Shown one piece after another: positions 11,290 through 22,663 of a stretch of 64,000 nt of DNA (position 1 is its first letter; each line of letters opens with the position of its first letter). The position numbers and the translations under genes were made by a program. The DNA is from Cliona cf. orientalis (lineage: Eukaryota; Porifera; Demospongiae; Clionaida; Clionaidae). The stretch is from contig OZ005696.1 in the NCBI GenBank assembly GCA_963930775.1, positions 2,356,001 to 2,420,000 on the forward strand, in the 5' to 3' direction. The notes under the pieces are model-generated. The model was not told the DNA's origin, made no database searches, and worked only from the letters and a program-made list of their open reading frames with translations.

Positions 11290-14200
11290 CTAGCTATCAT
11301 CAGATTCTATGGTAAAGTGAAGGAAAATTTTTCTTCTAGATCCACACTGATCTCTGTTGTGCATAATCTTGAGGCGATGAGTGCCTGGCTCTATATTCTC
11401 TAGATCCACATCTCCATAGCCTGCAGTCACAATTAAGGATCTAGTCTACTATTAATAAAGTTAGCTGAATCAAACACTCAAATTCTGAAAGCACCTTTTT
11501 TTTGGACCTAACATTTTTTGCAGCTACACTAGCCAATTCAGGGAATGGAGAGACAGTGGGATAGTTTGGGACAAGCATAATAATAATATGCCAAGCAATT
11601 TGATCTATCCATAGTATTACTGCAAAGAACTGAATGAGAACTACACTCCTTCTGTTGACTATTATAAATAATTAGTAAGTTGGTACACAAAACTCACAAT
11701 CAAATCCTGGCTTGTTATCAAGTTTGCACCGAAATGTATTAATGTGCTTAGGTACCCCAGCAAACTCAACATGAATGCTGTTACCAGTCACCGTTAGCCC
11801 ACTGTTGATCAAGTGCAGCCCACAGAAGTCAGGATCATTGCTGATCTCAATGAAACTCTTCACTGTTGAGGTATCTCCAGTTAAGGTATTGGATGCCGTC
11901 ACTTTCAATGTGTACACTCCTGGCTTCATGTCCGGGAAGGTCATATTACCAGAATTACGGTTTGCAACTGGAAGCAGCAATAATTATAGCACTAGATAAG
12001 CTTAGTGTAATCATGATGGACTCCCAGCTGTACTGGGGTGTATTTTATGGTTGAAAATGAGGACCATAAGTTGTATTGGATAATAGAATTTACTTACAGT
12101 TTTCCAAAATGGAGTAGTCTCCAAATTCACAGAGTACAGCATCAATAGAGCCCATGGTCACAAAATTAACTGAAACATTACTCCCTCTAATTTGTGGAGT
12201 CCCATTCACAAACTGCACTCCAACAGGACCTGGCAGAGGTACGTCAATTGTTGCTGTGTAGTTGGATAAAATAAGATTGATCAAAATTTCTTACAGTAAA
12301 GAGATTGCATACAATACTATGACATTCACATAGTGTAGTGGCATATTACATGTATGTGTGAGTAACAGTATGATATTGCATAATGTCGTGTGTGTGCGCA
12401 TCGAGCTATATAGTAACATGATAATTATGTTCCTTTTCTATTCACATAAGGATTTTGCCAAAGTGTGTACTCTGGATTACTTACCCATGCAATACATAGA
12501 CATTGTTCACTTATCAACTAACCATGACAATTCCTGTATTCTCACTGTACGTGGCTTACCTTTGCACAAGGGTTCTGTTCCATTCCAGCTTCCATTCTCC
12601 AAGCACACTCTCTCATCAATACCGATTACCTCGAATCCAGCACTGCAGTTGTAGATAGCCACAGAATCTACCGACCGACTGTCGATGATCACAAATCCAT
12701 CGGTGATGTTTGGCAATACTGGACATAGAATCTCTGTAATGTTTGCAATACATAATGAATGCACAGGAGTGCAAAACCCTCACCGCAATACACGCATGCA
12801 TGACTCATGCACATGTAGATCTATATATAGTAGCTAGCATATCTAGTTCAATACTATGGTAGTATGCATCTAGTTCAATACATACCCTGCACCTGAGGTA
12901 CTCCAGCAGAGTCAGTGCATGATATAGGCTAGGGGGAAGGCACCTGCCTATGTCACTATAATAACTGAAAGCCTCTGTGACTACTAAAACTCAATTATGC
13001 ACTTGAGAGCCACTGCCTGTTTACACTGTCACTGCATTGATAACTGACCAGCAAGGCACAGAATGGCAACCACAGCTGCACACTATTATACCACTGGGCA
13101 GGACTTAACGTGACCACTCTTCCTTGATGCTTGGTAATCCTCAGATGCGTACTTTCTCTCAGACGACCCTTACCAGATGGACAAACGGACGGACGGACAA
13201 AAATCGCCAAACAATTGCAGTAACCCTCCGCCTACGCTTTGCGGCGAGGGTTAATAATAATTATCCTTTGATCAAACTCAGCATAAATTACTAATAAGCA
13301 TCATGACTGTTACTTCATGATTCCATTATTAGAGGCCAGTATACATGTATACTTTAATAGAATTGAGATGTGATTAAGTGCATAATAATATAATACCTGA
13401 GCATACAGGCTGATTCCCACTCCATATTCCCGGTATCACGCACTCTCTTTCTTGGTTTCCCATGATCCTGAACCCTCTCAAGCAGCTGTAGAGAGCTTTG
13501 GATGTTAATGCTCGTCCAGTTAGTTGAACCATTCCAAACTTAGGGTCTGGCAAAATGGGGCACATGATGGCTGCAGAATCCATATTCATTAATAACAGTT
13601 AAATGCCACAAATAATTTCCTCTTACCCTCGCATGTGGGATCTTGCAGTGTCCAGCTTCCATTCAATAGACACTGCCGGATGTTACTGCCAGCTATTTGG
13701 TATCCAAAATTACACAGGTAGATTACTAGTGAACCAGCTCGCTGCCCATTCGTGTAGGCAACTATGTTTCCATTGTCAGGCTCTCGTAGAACTACGCATA
13801 GATCAACTGCACACAGGCATGAGATAAAACAAGAAAGTGTATTCACATGTACAGTAAAGTTAATATTCATATGTACAGCAGTGTTAAAAATACTATTTGA
13901 AGAGAAATGCAGTAAGCATAACCTGGGGACTAGATGTTATCAACATCATTGTGCTACCATGATAGACCAACTAGCTAAATTAGCTATACGAAAATTTTAT
14001 TCCTCGCGCTCTCATAAACGAGTTAAGAAAGCATAGATAAATACTATATACCAGTTTCTAACTGTTAACTCATGTCAGATACAAAATTTTCTCACTGTCA
14101 TCATCCATAATGGACACGAATACTTGGCGCCGCTCTGCGACTTGCCCCAAGGAATTAAAGGTCATGACCGTCACTACAGCAGTCTCCGTCAGCTCTGGAA

Positions 14201-17200
14201 TATTATCGTTGATGGATATAAAGTTGAAGCACCTTTGCTGTGTGCCACTAAGAGAGAAGGTAGCATCAATGCTGAAGTAGTCCACGCCAGCTAAGGGAAG
14301 AGAAGGGGAGAGAAAAGGAAGAAGGGAGACTATGGAGTTTAACCATAATAGTATGCAAGCTCAGAACATCTACTATCTCACATACCATATTTATGCTAAT
14401 AGAACGCAATATAAAAAAAATGATTATGATTTTTAGATTTTCTGGCAAAGGTCGTCACACCCTCCATTAAAATACCCTATGAAAGATCCTAGAATGCAAA
14501 TTTTCTTGCGCTAATTGAGATCATGCATTTTATTAGCATAAATACGGTAATACTAGCCTTGTCCCCACGCTATAATAATATTATTATGTGTACTCCCAGA
14601 TTTTTTCTTCTGTGTGCATAATACTGAATCCTGGGAGTGGGTTGGTGCACTCATGACAATACTAGTAGCAATATTCTGTGGTGCTAGGGCCTTGAAAGCA
14701 GGATATAGCTATACATGTATGAGATCATCATGCAGGTTGTACTATAAATCAACCTAGTAGTGTCATAACTCACCTTCAGCATCTAAGTTTGAGGTCTTGA
14801 TGGAACCAGTTATCACTGAGTCAATGCCACTGACTAGTCTCACACAAATTGGGATGGAGATGTCATTCTCTCCAATAGCATAGGTAGTTTCCACAAAATC
14901 CAGAACTGCAAGTATGTATCAAAAAACTCATACATACCATCATAATAATATACTGGACAATAATATTTATCTGCAAATGCTATTTCTATCAGTGATCTAT
15001 GAATGCACGCACGTACTTACCATCATCATCTACGATAGTCAACTGGGATGTTATCAAGCTTCTCAAGGCATTGTTGGAGGAGTTCAGCTCCAGTATGATT
15101 CTCTCATTGGGCTCTGGTAGGTTATCATCATAAATTATGAGGTCAAAGCATTTCTCTTCTCCGCCTTGAATTGAGAATACTTGAATCAGCTCTTCGTAGT
15201 CGAAACCAGCTGAAGGAAATAGCATGTACAATGGTATAAAATTAATTGGAAGAGAGAGAGGGAGGTAGGAGGGGGAGGGAGAGACAGAGAGAGAGGGAGT
15301 GTATGTGCATACTGTAATGAAATTATTGTGAAATATAATACTCAGGTTGTACATAATACCTATAGCGGTAGAATTGGCAGTTCTCAGTATGCCCTGCACC
15401 ATGACTGTACTGTCGTCCATAAAAATCACACACACTCTTGAGGTACCATCATTCTCATTAATAATTTGATTAAAGTCACCAAACTGTGCTCCTATCAAAG
15501 ATGAAGAAACATGCATGAGTAGCTATGTTTAATTTCAAAATACTAGTATGCAAGTAGGTTCCATAGTTTTCCAGTATTTCAACACCCATCAATGAAATGG
15601 AAAGCATTCACTCACTTTCATCATCTTCCAGTATAGTAACTACAGCACTGGATGATGAGAAGTTTGACACCGTTCCACTAACTGCTGACATGACAACTTC
15701 AAATGTCTCATGTCCCTCATAAAGCGTATCGTTCAGGATTGGAATATTGACACAATCTCTATCTCCAGGAGAAATGAAGATCTCTCGGTATACATAAGTG
15801 TAGTCCTGATCAACAGTGGCACCATCTGAGTGTGACATTAAAGATAAGACACATATTATTTCACCCTGGGCTGGAGAACATGAAAATTGTAATATTATTT
15901 TGATAACTAAGGTCACTCAACTAATAATAATTTTAGCCTCAGACCCTGATTTCTTGCACACAGAATAAGGTGTGGTATGAGAGTATTAAAATTAAAAATT
16001 AATCCTGGACATGAAGCATCCATCAATCAGGTGGGTCCATTTTGTTGACGAGACCAGTTAATAAGCTTACTGGCAGCACTTGATGTATTTTGCGTCTGAA
16101 TAGCCACAGTTTCATTGGTGATTCCTCCCATGATGCAGATAGACAGAAAGCCACCATCTTCACGGATACTTTGAACAGAAGAAATGAAGGTGGGAGCTAT
16201 ATAGAGAACAAATGAAACACTGTATACTCAGAATATTTGGCCATTTGGACAACTATAAAATTCTTTCTTACTCACCAGCACGTACTGGACCACCAAAACG
16301 CGATTTGGAATCTGACAACCAAAATTTAATTTCTACCAAGATTTCCACCTAGCCTTATTATGGTGGCTATTTATCACTACACATTTTAGCTGTACTTACA
16401 GTCTTCATCCTCAATGACCACAGCCAGTGAATCGAGGATTTCTCCCCAGCGAAGATCCTCAAGGACCACAAGAAAGAACTCTCGGCCCTCCACCACTTGG
16501 TCGTTGATGATAGTGATGCTTCGACAGAATCGCTCTCCCTGTCCAAGTTCAAAGTACGTCTCAAATAGCCTTTCATAATCTGCACCCTCTGTAAATGGAT
16601 ACGATATATACATGCCTACATCGCTCTAGCTCATAAATGGTATCAAACTAGCCATTGTAATTGTACATACACGATTAGTGTAAGTAGCTAGGTATTGCAG
16701 GCATACGGCATGCATCGTGGGGTACATATGCCCTAGTGTGTGTTTGTGTGTAGCTATACCATCACTGTGTGAGTAGCTCCCAGGCTAGCAATCAGGATAC
16801 CTGTTGCTGGGGGACACGGTCTTCTGGGGCACCTCTCATCCATTCCCTTGGCGGTATAGATACCCAGGCTACGTCTAGCGTCTCCCTGACCCCCAAGTAC
16901 ACACACCATCACCGTGCCAGCAAATTCATCCACCACAAGGTCACCAGTCTTGAAGTGTGGCTCCTGGTTGGCTGAGAAAAAGCATGAATTTGTCGATACA
17001 CTATAAACCTGCCACCAGGATCCTGGAAAGACAGACTGTATTGTAAATTGCTGACTCAGCAACTACCTGTGTCCCTTTATCATATCTCCACTTTCAGGGA
17101 TGTCAGTTGTATTTTGGGGGAGGGGGGGGGGGGGCATGACTAGGACAAGACTATCAAATTTTTTATGCTGACTCACTAACCACACCATACTGAAAGCTTG

Positions 17201-17713
17201 GCCTTGACTATCCAGCCATTAGCTTAGCTGCTATAGCTATATACCACAGCCCATAGGCTTTAATCAAAGCTATGCTCGATTCCTTGCTTGACCATTTGAC
17301 TAGCTTCAAAATTTCGCCTAGGCTGCCGAAGTTGATCTCACTTTGACAAGTAGAAGTAGCTACAGTCGCCTCTGCTGTGTCTCCGGGGGAGTCCCCCTTA
17401 TGTTGAATCAGCCACGTCCCAAGGCTCAAGCTCCCGATCTTTTTCAACACACACGAGATCAAGAGCATGGGGACGAGGCTAGTGTCGAATAACCTTAGAA
17501 CTTTGTACTCACACTCAGCCCTTTTTTGGATGGCATGGTCGTCATTCAGTGAATCTATATGATGAGATAAAAGATTGCTTCTCATGACACTGATATTCTG
17601 TTCATGATAGACATAGATGGGTACGTACACACAGCTAGTTATGTCTTACCTGCTGGAAAAAGAAGTATTGTAGGGAGCAAAAGACCAAAGAGTAGCGTAA
17701 AACACGTGGACAT
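11290..17713 (-). CDS. Secreted Calx-beta / sushi multidomain protein, 17 exons
   Basis: Exons in transcript order: 17650-17713, 17513-17554, 16801-16971, 16400-16588, 16276-16311, 16071-16196, 15616-15825, 15360-15491, 15021-15209, 14774-14905, 14096-14290, 13627-13806, 13397-13570, 12560-12733, 12098-12253, 11698-11967, 11290-11420. They join to 856 residues. Exon 1 encodes a signal peptide (MSTCFTLLFGLLLPTILLF). Four Calx-beta-type domains follow, each split over two exons; their second halves end in VVIEDED, VTILEDDE, LTIVDDD and VSIMDDD. Then come three sushi/CCP domains, one exon each, with four Cys apiece (exons 12-14), and two copies of a C-terminal module of the pattern LCxFxxxxxxxNC..GxYTLKV. 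No membrane segment is seen, so it is probably secreted or matrix-bound. All 16 introns are phase 1. The order resembles adhesion or complement-like proteins of invertebrates. The last exon is the least certain; without it the frame ends at a stop near 11672. Confidence 0.82.
12761..13252 (-). mobile_element. Non-autonomous DNA element, copy 1 (TIR AACCCTCACCGC)
   Basis: The element sits between sushi exons 13 and 14 of the gene above. Its ends are AACCCTCACCGC and GCGGCGAGGGTT, with a CCGTCCGTCCG-rich segment inside one end. A second copy in the opposite orientation is at 27541-28010. They share the interior and also a GCACAGGAGTGCA end on one side, which fixes that border. No ORF. Superfamily unknown. 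Confidence 0.72.
14385..14547. mobile_element. 163-bp palindromic MITE with TA flanks, copy 1
   Basis: The ends form an inverted repeat (CCATATTTATGCTAAT and ATTAGCATAAATACGG) flanked by TA on both sides, as for Tc1/mariner-type MITEs. A related copy is at 49998-50156. It lies in an intron of the Calx-beta/sushi gene. Confidence 0.65.
17216..17490. repeat. Interspersed repeat in intron 2 of the Calx-beta/sushi gene
   Basis: The segment carries GGGGACGAGGCTA at one edge. That motif recurs at about 4841, 14555 and 40493-40560, so it is probably a terminal motif of a repeat family. A frame runs through it but has no domain resemblance, and only the exon at 17513-17554 nearby is used. Confidence 0.4.
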
Positions 17714-18590
17714 AGCTAAGCAGAACAGCTATAAACTTGTGCTGCATGTACCACAGTGCTGATGCTGATCAGGTTGATGGCTTTCACAGCACATGGACTG
17801 ACAGTGAGGTATTATCAGTTATCAAATATCACTATCTGCCAAATTGGTATGCTACATCATAACCAAAACCACGTTCTGTTATCAAGCTCAAGCTTAACAA
17901 ACTATACCAAATTTTCTTATATCTAAATTATCATGATACACTTTCTGCATAAGCTGCTGTTCCCCGTCCACTCCTCTCCCCCACCCCATCAAAAGGTATC
18001 TATGCCCCAGATTGATCAGCTGTCACTATCTACATGCATGTCTCTGATATCAAGAAACTACATGTAGTGAGAAGACTCCTTGCAGTGTACATAGAGAGCA
18101 AAGGATAGGATACTCCATTGAACTCTTGTCACTGTGTAGCCTGAGTATTGAATAATGCTATATACCTGAAGATGATATTATTAAAGCTATAATAAGCCAA
18201 GTGCAGGCTTTCCTGTCACCAGTGATTCTGTCAGTATCATTGGCCACCTGGCTGCGCGCGCAACCACCCACGCATTCGCGCTGAATATTGATCGAATGCG
18301 TATGCGCATGCAAGGAAGCCGTAAATTAAAGGAAGTTCAAAGGGCACGGATGATTATCTCATGGTAATATTGTTGAAGTTGCTGTTTGTATTCCTGTCAC
18401 CTGTTTCCCTCTCTAGGCGACCCTAGACCGACCCTAGCGGGTAGACTGACAGCACTGCTTGTGTTACCAGCATCAGGCTAGCTATAAAACTGGAGTCCTT
18501 GTGGCCTTTGAGGGCATATGCATAGCTATCTATAGCCTGATACCTCAGCCATAAAGCCGCGAGTCAGTACCCTGAGTGTAACCACTTAAA
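17714..18590. promoter_or_regulatory. Divergent promoter region
   Basis: 877 bp separate the start codons of two head-to-head genes that both encode secreted or surface proteins. A TATA box for the plus-strand gene is at 18483. 18240-18310 is locally GC-rich (CTGCGCGCGCAACC). No other element is recognised. Confidence 0.5.
18483..18489 (+). promoter_or_regulatory. TATA box (TATAAAA)
   Basis: TATAAAA lies about 100 bp before the ATG of the beta-helix gene at 18591. A start of transcription near 18515 would give a leader of roughly 75 nt. Confidence 0.55.
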
Positions 18591-20663
18591 ATGTTTACTC
18601 AGTTTAGAACTTTCCTTTTCCTATTCGTCTTCAGTGCCGCTGTTGGTGACGTGGTGTGTGAGACATTCACAATCGTACCAGCAGAGAGCTCCACACTCTG
18701 TCCAGACCAAGAGATCTGCTACACACTAAATGAGTATGTCTCAAATTCTAGTCTCAGCTCAGATTTGGACACCATCACACTGGAATTTCAGCCTGGTACA
18801 CACACCCTAGATATTCCACTTGCAGTAAATGGCATTTCTTCATTTACAATGAGAGGAATAGACACCACAACTCTGGAGTGTGAAGAAAGGTTCAGTATGG
18901 CATCTACTATAGACGTAATCTTGCGTGGCATGACGTTTATCAACTGTGGTGGTCGAGAATCAATATCTGAAAACAGCATTAGTGCTGTTACAAACTTAAT
19001 TTTGAAAGATTCTTTGTTTCAAACTGATGAACCTTACTACATTCAGCGCACTACCAACATACAGATCATCAATAGCACCTTCACTCGTAGTCCTAGAGGT
19101 GTCTTATCCATTGATAACACTGCATCTGTATTGATTAGGAATTGTACCTTTTCGGACAACATTGAAGCAACTTTTGTTACTAGTGCAATCAATGGACTAG
19201 TATCAAGTGGTGGACCATCATCTTCAGTCACAATTGAGGCTACTATCTTCAGGAATAACCACATGCAAACAATTGGAGCATTTCAAGGAAGTGGCCACAG
19301 ACTTACAGTAGTTAACAGCACTTTTGTTGAGAACAGTGGTGGTCCATCGGGTGCTGGAGCCATATACTCGGATTTCGAATCAGTGACAATTTCGAGAAGT
19401 GAATTCAGTGGAAATTATGCTCAGGACAGTGCTGGGGCCGTGACCATCACAGGAGGAAACACTGTTGCAATTATTACGAATAGGACTGTGTTCTTTAACA
19501 ATACAAGTATTGGGGGAAGGACATCTGGAGGAGCTGTGGATGTACAGTCAGCTGAAAGGAGCATCATTACAGTTGAAGATAGCAGTTTTCGATTTAATAA
19601 CGGGACATTTGGTGGTGCATTTGGATTTATCACATCAGATGATTCATCTATTTTATTCAGTGATTGTAATTTCACCCAAAATACCGGTAGCAATCAAGCA
19701 AATATTAATGGAGGTGCAGTAGAAATACTGGGAGATAACGTATCTCTTTCAGTGCAGCGCAGCAGATTCAGTGGTAATACAATTCCAGGAAGTGGAGGAG
19801 CAATGCATCTACATGGAGATTTACGTATGGTGTTGATTAACGAGAGCATTTTTGAAAACAATAGTGCCAATGATGCTGGAGCCATATCTGTGTTTTATTT
19901 TGGGCAGAGCACTGATTCTACATTGAAAATCGCTAATAGCATCTTTACTAGCAACAATGCTGATATCAGTTGTGGCGTGCTAAGTGTTTCATCATCACTA
20001 TTATGTCAAGAGCACTTGTTGCACAGCCGAACCATACAAGTTATTTCAAGTGAGTTCATATCAAACACTCAAAATCTAAGTAATCAACTTGGTTCTGGAG
20101 CAATTTGCTTTTCCTACACCAATGCCTCACTAGTCAACAGCATCTTTAGCAGAAATTCACAGAGAGCGTTAACAGTACGGGAAAATGGGGTCACCGTAGA
20201 CATGTGCATCTTTAACGATAACTATGTACAGAGAGATGGTGGAGCTGTATATGGTAGAAACATCAATGGTACATTCAATCAATCTGTATTCACTAACAAC
20301 AGAGCAGGATCCTCTGGAGGAGCAGTGTATCTGACCGAGAGCCAAGTAGCATTTTATGACTCAACCTTCAGATCCAACGTTGCAGCCAGAGGGGGAGCAG
20401 TAGCTATTGATAATGGCCATGCACTGGAAATTGATGATTCTAATGTCTTTTCCAATAATACATCTACTCTTGGGAGTGTTATCAGTGCCTGTGATGATAC
20501 AAAGATTGACATTAATGTTTCTAGCCATCTTATTGCCAGTGTCGATTCAACTACCAGTAAAACGTGCGTCATCTATTTGAACAATGCAAAATCAACCGTA
20601 CAAATGTCACTTATGTCATTTACCATTTTCATAAGTTCAGTGATTATCTTAGTATTGTTTTAA
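18591..20663 (+). CDS. Beta-helix (PMP-like) surface protein, probably GPI-anchored
   Basis: Intronless 690-residue protein. It starts with a signal peptide (MFTQFRTFLFLFVFSAAVGD). The body is a right-handed parallel beta-helix made of about 20 repeats of roughly 20-30 residues, with recurring FxxN and GGAV/GGAI motifs (SGGAVDVQ, NGGAVEIL, GSGGAMHLH, SGGAVYLTES, RGGAVAID). These are the hallmarks of the polymorphic membrane protein repeat, also found in expanded families in sponges and other invertebrates. Many N-glycosylation sequons are present. The last 20 residues are hydrophobic (SFTIFISSVIILVLF) and reach the stop with no cytoplasmic tail, as in a GPI-attachment signal. Likely an extracellular recognition or matrix protein; no catalytic motif is seen. 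Divergent from the Calx-beta/sushi gene. Confidence 0.8.
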   Translation: MFTQFRTFLFLFVFSAAVGDVVCETFTIVPAESSTLCPDQEICYTLNEYVSNSSLSSDLDTITLEFQPGTHTLDIPLAVNGISSFTMRGIDTTTLECEERFSMASTIDVILRGMTFINCGGRESISENSISAVTNLILKDSLFQTDEPYYIQRTTNIQIINSTFTRSPRGVLSIDNTASVLIRNCTFSDNIEATFVTSAINGLVSSGGPSSSVTIEATIFRNNHMQTIGAFQGSGHRLTVVNSTFVENSGGPSGAGAIYSDFESVTISRSEFSGNYAQDSAGAVTITGGNTVAIITNRTVFFNNTSIGGRTSGGAVDVQSAERSIITVEDSSFRFNNGTFGGAFGFITSDDSSILFSDCNFTQNTGSNQANINGGAVEILGDNVSLSVQRSRFSGNTIPGSGGAMHLHGDLRMVLINESIFENNSANDAGAISVFYFGQSTDSTLKIANSIFTSNNADISCGVLSVSSSLLCQEHLLHSRTIQVISSEFISNTQNLSNQLGSGAICFSYTNASLVNSIFSRNSQRALTVRENGVTVDMCIFNDNYVQRDGGAVYGRNINGTFNQSVFTNNRAGSSGGAVYLTESQVAFYDSTFRSNVAARGGAVAIDNGHALEIDDSNVFSNNTSTLGSVISACDDTKIDINVSSHLIASVDSTTSKTCVIYLNNAKSTVQMSLMSFTIFISSVIILVLF

Positions 20664-21053
20664 TCATTGTGTAATAGTTTGCTAAGTGCAACATTCTAAT
20701 CAAGCTACTTACCTAGATGATTCCTGGACCAGGGTATGCCATTAATTTTGATTTCGTGCTGATCCTCAAAATTCAATTGATTAATCACTAGGGTAGTAAT
20801 GGATGTGGCTAATATCAGAAGTCGGGGTGCAAAGGACAGGATGCATAGAGCCTCTTATCTTTCAATTGATACAGACTTCCTGTCACCAGTGCATGACCTA
20901 GTTTCCTGTGGTAAAGCTTCAAAGGCTACAGAGCCAGTGTATTAATACTATCATGATATTATAATATTATTACTATAATATGCCGTAATGGCTAAAATTT
21001 TGGGATCTTAAAGCTGAAAATCCAAATAGAGTCTAAGATCCCTCACTTGGGCT

Positions 21054-21064
21054 CAGTGGCATCG

Positions 21065-21095
<31 letters not shown>

Positions 21096-21463
21096 TGCAT
21101 ATGGGTTCATTTGCACCCAGTCTATATCATGCACCAGTGCACCCCATCCTATGCATGTGTATACAGTTTTGTTGTTTACCCTATGGCCTGTCACAGTATG
21201 TATGCATAATAATTTAATATTATTTCATCACACTGTCACTGCCAGTAATGTAACATGTCATGTATTATTATAATTGTCACTAGTACATGATGTACACAGA
21301 CGGTATAGTACCTAGAGTATTAATTAATAGTAAAATTTAATAGTATTTAAGTACTCTACATGTATACTATAGTACACTTCCGCTAGCTTTATGCATCCAC
21401 CTGTGCGGTTACCAAGTTTCAATAACTTGCACCCAGTTAAACAATTGCCAAGAGACGCCACTG
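21054..21463. mobile_element. hAT-like non-autonomous element with 8-bp TSD
   Basis: The ends read CAGTGGCATC and GAGACGCCACTG, an inverted repeat starting CAGTGGC. It is flanked on both sides by the identical 8-mer CTTGGGCT (21046-21053 and 21464-21471). An 8-bp duplication with CAGNG ends is the hAT pattern. A run of about 29 G residues begins near 21067. No transposase frame. Confidence 0.82.
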
Positions 21464-22213
21464 CTTGGGCTCTGCTAATGAAGTATTGAATATCAATATC
21501 AATACTGCACTAGAATTATTATATTGATAGTGCATAAATTATACTCTGCTTAGTGCAAACCGCTTGGAGTCTAATTATTGTTCATTGCTGAGTTAGCAGT
21601 TGTTCGAGCTGCAATAGAATGCTTGTGTTGTTGACGACCTTTACCTACGCATTATGCATGATAATAATATTATTATCATGTTTTGTTTATATAATGATCT
21701 TGCACATGTGGCTGTGATGTTATAGGTATAAATAGTACATAACAATATAGTGTCTGGTCAGGCTAAATGCCCCCAGTCTAGGGCTGGTACATTTTGCTGC
21801 GATTTTGGCTTAAAACGCGTTTTGCGAGTACTAAATATTGCGATTTGTACGCGATAATGGTACAAGGTCGACACATTCTAAAGTTCTATAGTATGTTGGG
21901 GCGCTTCAGCATATATATACCATTGGGTTTGGGTTTGGGTTTGGTAATCTTGGTATACTATTCAATAGCTACTACATCTACTTCACCAAACAATGCAAAA
22001 GAATCGTATGCCATAAACAATCAGTGGCGGCCAGCATAATAATATAATAGTTCCTGCTTTTATTAAATATATGATACCTCAGTCACTTAATTAGATCTCA
22101 TGCATCTTATCTGCACAATGTGATGGTTATAATGAGATAAAGAAAAAAAATCCTGGGTGACGTTAACATAGTATGCACCAGGACAGGAAGAATTCAATAT
22201 TTCCCCATGGTTA

Positions 22214-22663
22214 GGGAGCTTGTCCAAAGTCCTTGTAGAAAATTAACGTCATTATGACGTTTGGGGGGGGGGGGGTGGAGGGGGTTTTCGTCCATGACGT
22301 TTTGCTTTAGGTGTGATTATGCATTCTTGCGGTTGAATAAGTCTAGACATGCCTCCAGCAGTGTCAAAATTGCATTTTAGTGACAGCTGTGCACATGTCA
22401 AGCACTACATAGCTAAAAGTGTGCACATAGCTACAGGCAAGCAAGAAACGCACAGGTATATGCAATGAATCCATGAAGACATATCTATAGCTCTATTGAA
22501 TACAAGTGAATACAAGGCTAAATGGAGCAGAATCAGAGTTTCAGTGTTGAATGTATGCTGAAATGCTGTGACGTTAAGAAAGGGGGGGGGGAGGGGGGGG
22601 TAAAATGTTAACGTCATATAATGACATTGATTTTTCCACAAGGACTTACTGGGACAAGGACCC
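22214..22663. mobile_element. MITE, copy 2 (same family as 6601-6834)
   Basis: The ends GGGAGCTTGTCCAAAGTCC and the matching right end (ACAAGGACCC) are imperfect versions of the TIR at 6601. It is flanked by TTA on both sides (22211-22213 and 22664-22666). The subterminal AACGTCATTATGACGTT palindrome and two G tracts are conserved. It is longer than copy 1 because of about 200 bp of extra interior. Confidence 0.75.

Noticed and set aside
17208-17630. 140-residue minus-strand frame
   Set aside because: Mostly repeat sequence with the GGGGACGAGGCTA family motif; only the small exon 17513-17554 fits the phase pattern of the Calx-beta/sushi gene.
21920-21945. TTTGGG triplicate resembling a telomere repeat
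   Set aside because: Only about three units, not the animal TTAGGG repeat, and surrounded by ordinary sequence.
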